Source: Dactylis glomerata (Eukaryota; Streptophyta; Magnoliopsida; Poales; Poaceae). From it: 64,000 nucleotides of DNA. Positions 63,087 through 64,000 of the stretch are shown here, piece after piece. Below the pieces are notes generated by a model. It was not told where the DNA came from and ran no database searches. It saw only the letters and a program-made list of their open reading frames with translations. Position 1 is the first letter of the stretch. Each line of letters begins with the position of its first letter. Position numbers and translations under genes: made by a program. The stretch covers positions 2,724,230-2,788,229 of the forward strand of contig QXEO01001565.1 in the NCBI GenBank assembly GCA_007115705.1, read 5' to 3'.

Positions 63087-64000
63087 TGATACGTCTCAAA
63101 TGTATCTATAATTTTTGATGCTCCATGCTTGTTTTTACACCATTTGCATATTGTTTCGTTACACTTAGTGGTACTTTTATACATTTTCCGGAACTAACCT
63201 ATTAACGAAGTGCCACAGTGCCAGTTTCCTGTTTTTTGCTATTTTTGTGTTTCAGAAGTGATACACAGGAAATATTCTCGGAATTGGACGAAATAAGTTC
63301 CTGAAGTCATATTTTACCCGGAAGCTTCCAAACATCCGAAGGAGAGAAGGAGTAGGGCCACGTGGGCCCCACACACACAGGCGGCACGGCCAGGGGCCTG
63401 GCCACGCCACCCACGTGTGAGGGGGCGTGGGACCCCCTCTGACATCGCCCTTTCGCCTATAAGTACCCCCCGACGAGAAAAACCTAAGGGCCCGATCAGT
63501 TTTCCAGAATACATCGCGATCCGCCGCCGCCGTCGACCCGAAGATCGGGAGGGTCCAGAAGCTCTTCCCGGCACCCTGCCGGAGAGGGGAATCGCCACCG
63601 GAGGTCTTCTTCATCGCCATGCTTGCCTCCGGAGCGATGAGTGAGTAGTCTACCTTGGACTATGGGTCCATAGCAGTAGCTAGATGGTTGTCTTCTCCAC
63701 CATGTGCTTCATGTTTAGATCTCATGAGCTGCCATACATGATTGAGATCACCGTTATGTAATTCTATGATGTTGGTTTGTTGGGATCCGATGAATATTGG
63801 TGTTTATGATTAAGTTGTTGTACTGAATTATATCTTTTGTTATCTCTATGTTGTTTATGATCTTGCATGCTCTCCGTTGTTAGTAGCTATCTTGGCCGAG
63901 TAGTTGCTAGTGACTCCAAGAGGGGGTATTTATGCTCGATAGTGGGTTCATGTCTCTATTTCACCTGGGGGAGTGACAGAAACCTCTAAGGTGGTAGATG
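63087..64000 (+). mobile_element. NA1-c: left LTR of another NA1 element, running off the window
   Basis: Starts TGATACGTCTCAAATG and follows the NA1 LTR for 914 bp. The GC-rich block (63355-63440) differs from NA1-a and NA1-b at many sites. Left flank GTGAG. Nothing is known of its interior. Confidence 0.92.

Overview
This window is a stack of nested transposable elements from a large grass genome. The best guess is a Pooideae grass (oat, ryegrass or Triticeae type). Reasons: Athila-lineage LTRs opening with TGATACGTC, primer sites matching plant tRNA-Asp and initiator tRNA-Met, a SIRE/Maximus-type Copia, a CACTA transposon and a plant L1-like LINE. I cannot name the species. I found no host gene, tRNA, rRNA or CRISPR array. 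Element names below are local labels.

Layout, left to right. Copia-A (minus strand, 1-13584, its 3' end outside the window) is split by NA1-a (plus, 2584-9267). Copia-A sits in Tat-1 (minus, 13585-17515), which sits in Copia-B (minus, 17516-18936). After about 630 unassigned bases comes Chromo-1, a minus-strand chromovirus running from 19569 to at least 56944. Its left (3') LTR holds Athila-1 (21657-25205, cut off), which holds NA2-a (plus, 25206-40769), which holds a CACTA element (27373-34923), which holds an L1-like LINE (29112-33944). This nest is five levels deep. Chromo-1's leader gene is split by NA1-b (plus, 46418-53774). Its right (5') LTR is split by NA2-b (minus, from 56945), which is split at 63087 by NA1-c, which runs off the window.

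The nesting gives a relative history. Chromo-1 is old: its LTRs differ by several percent and its gag-pol has seven stop codons but no frameshift that I could see. NA1-a is young: its two 1666-bp LTRs differ at about 14 sites by eye, and its 5-bp target duplication is perfect.

The most unusual material is in NA1 and NA2, two non-autonomous Athila-like groups. They have different LTR bodies but share a long 3' non-coding region that exists in two alternative modules. LTR type and module occur in all four combinations among only four elements, which implies recombination between families. All four also carry two extra copies of the polypurine-tract motif, 55-56 bp apart, inside that region. Their coding parts differ: an orphan ORF, a gag-protease remnant, gag plus an unknown ORF, or a gag-deleted fusion.
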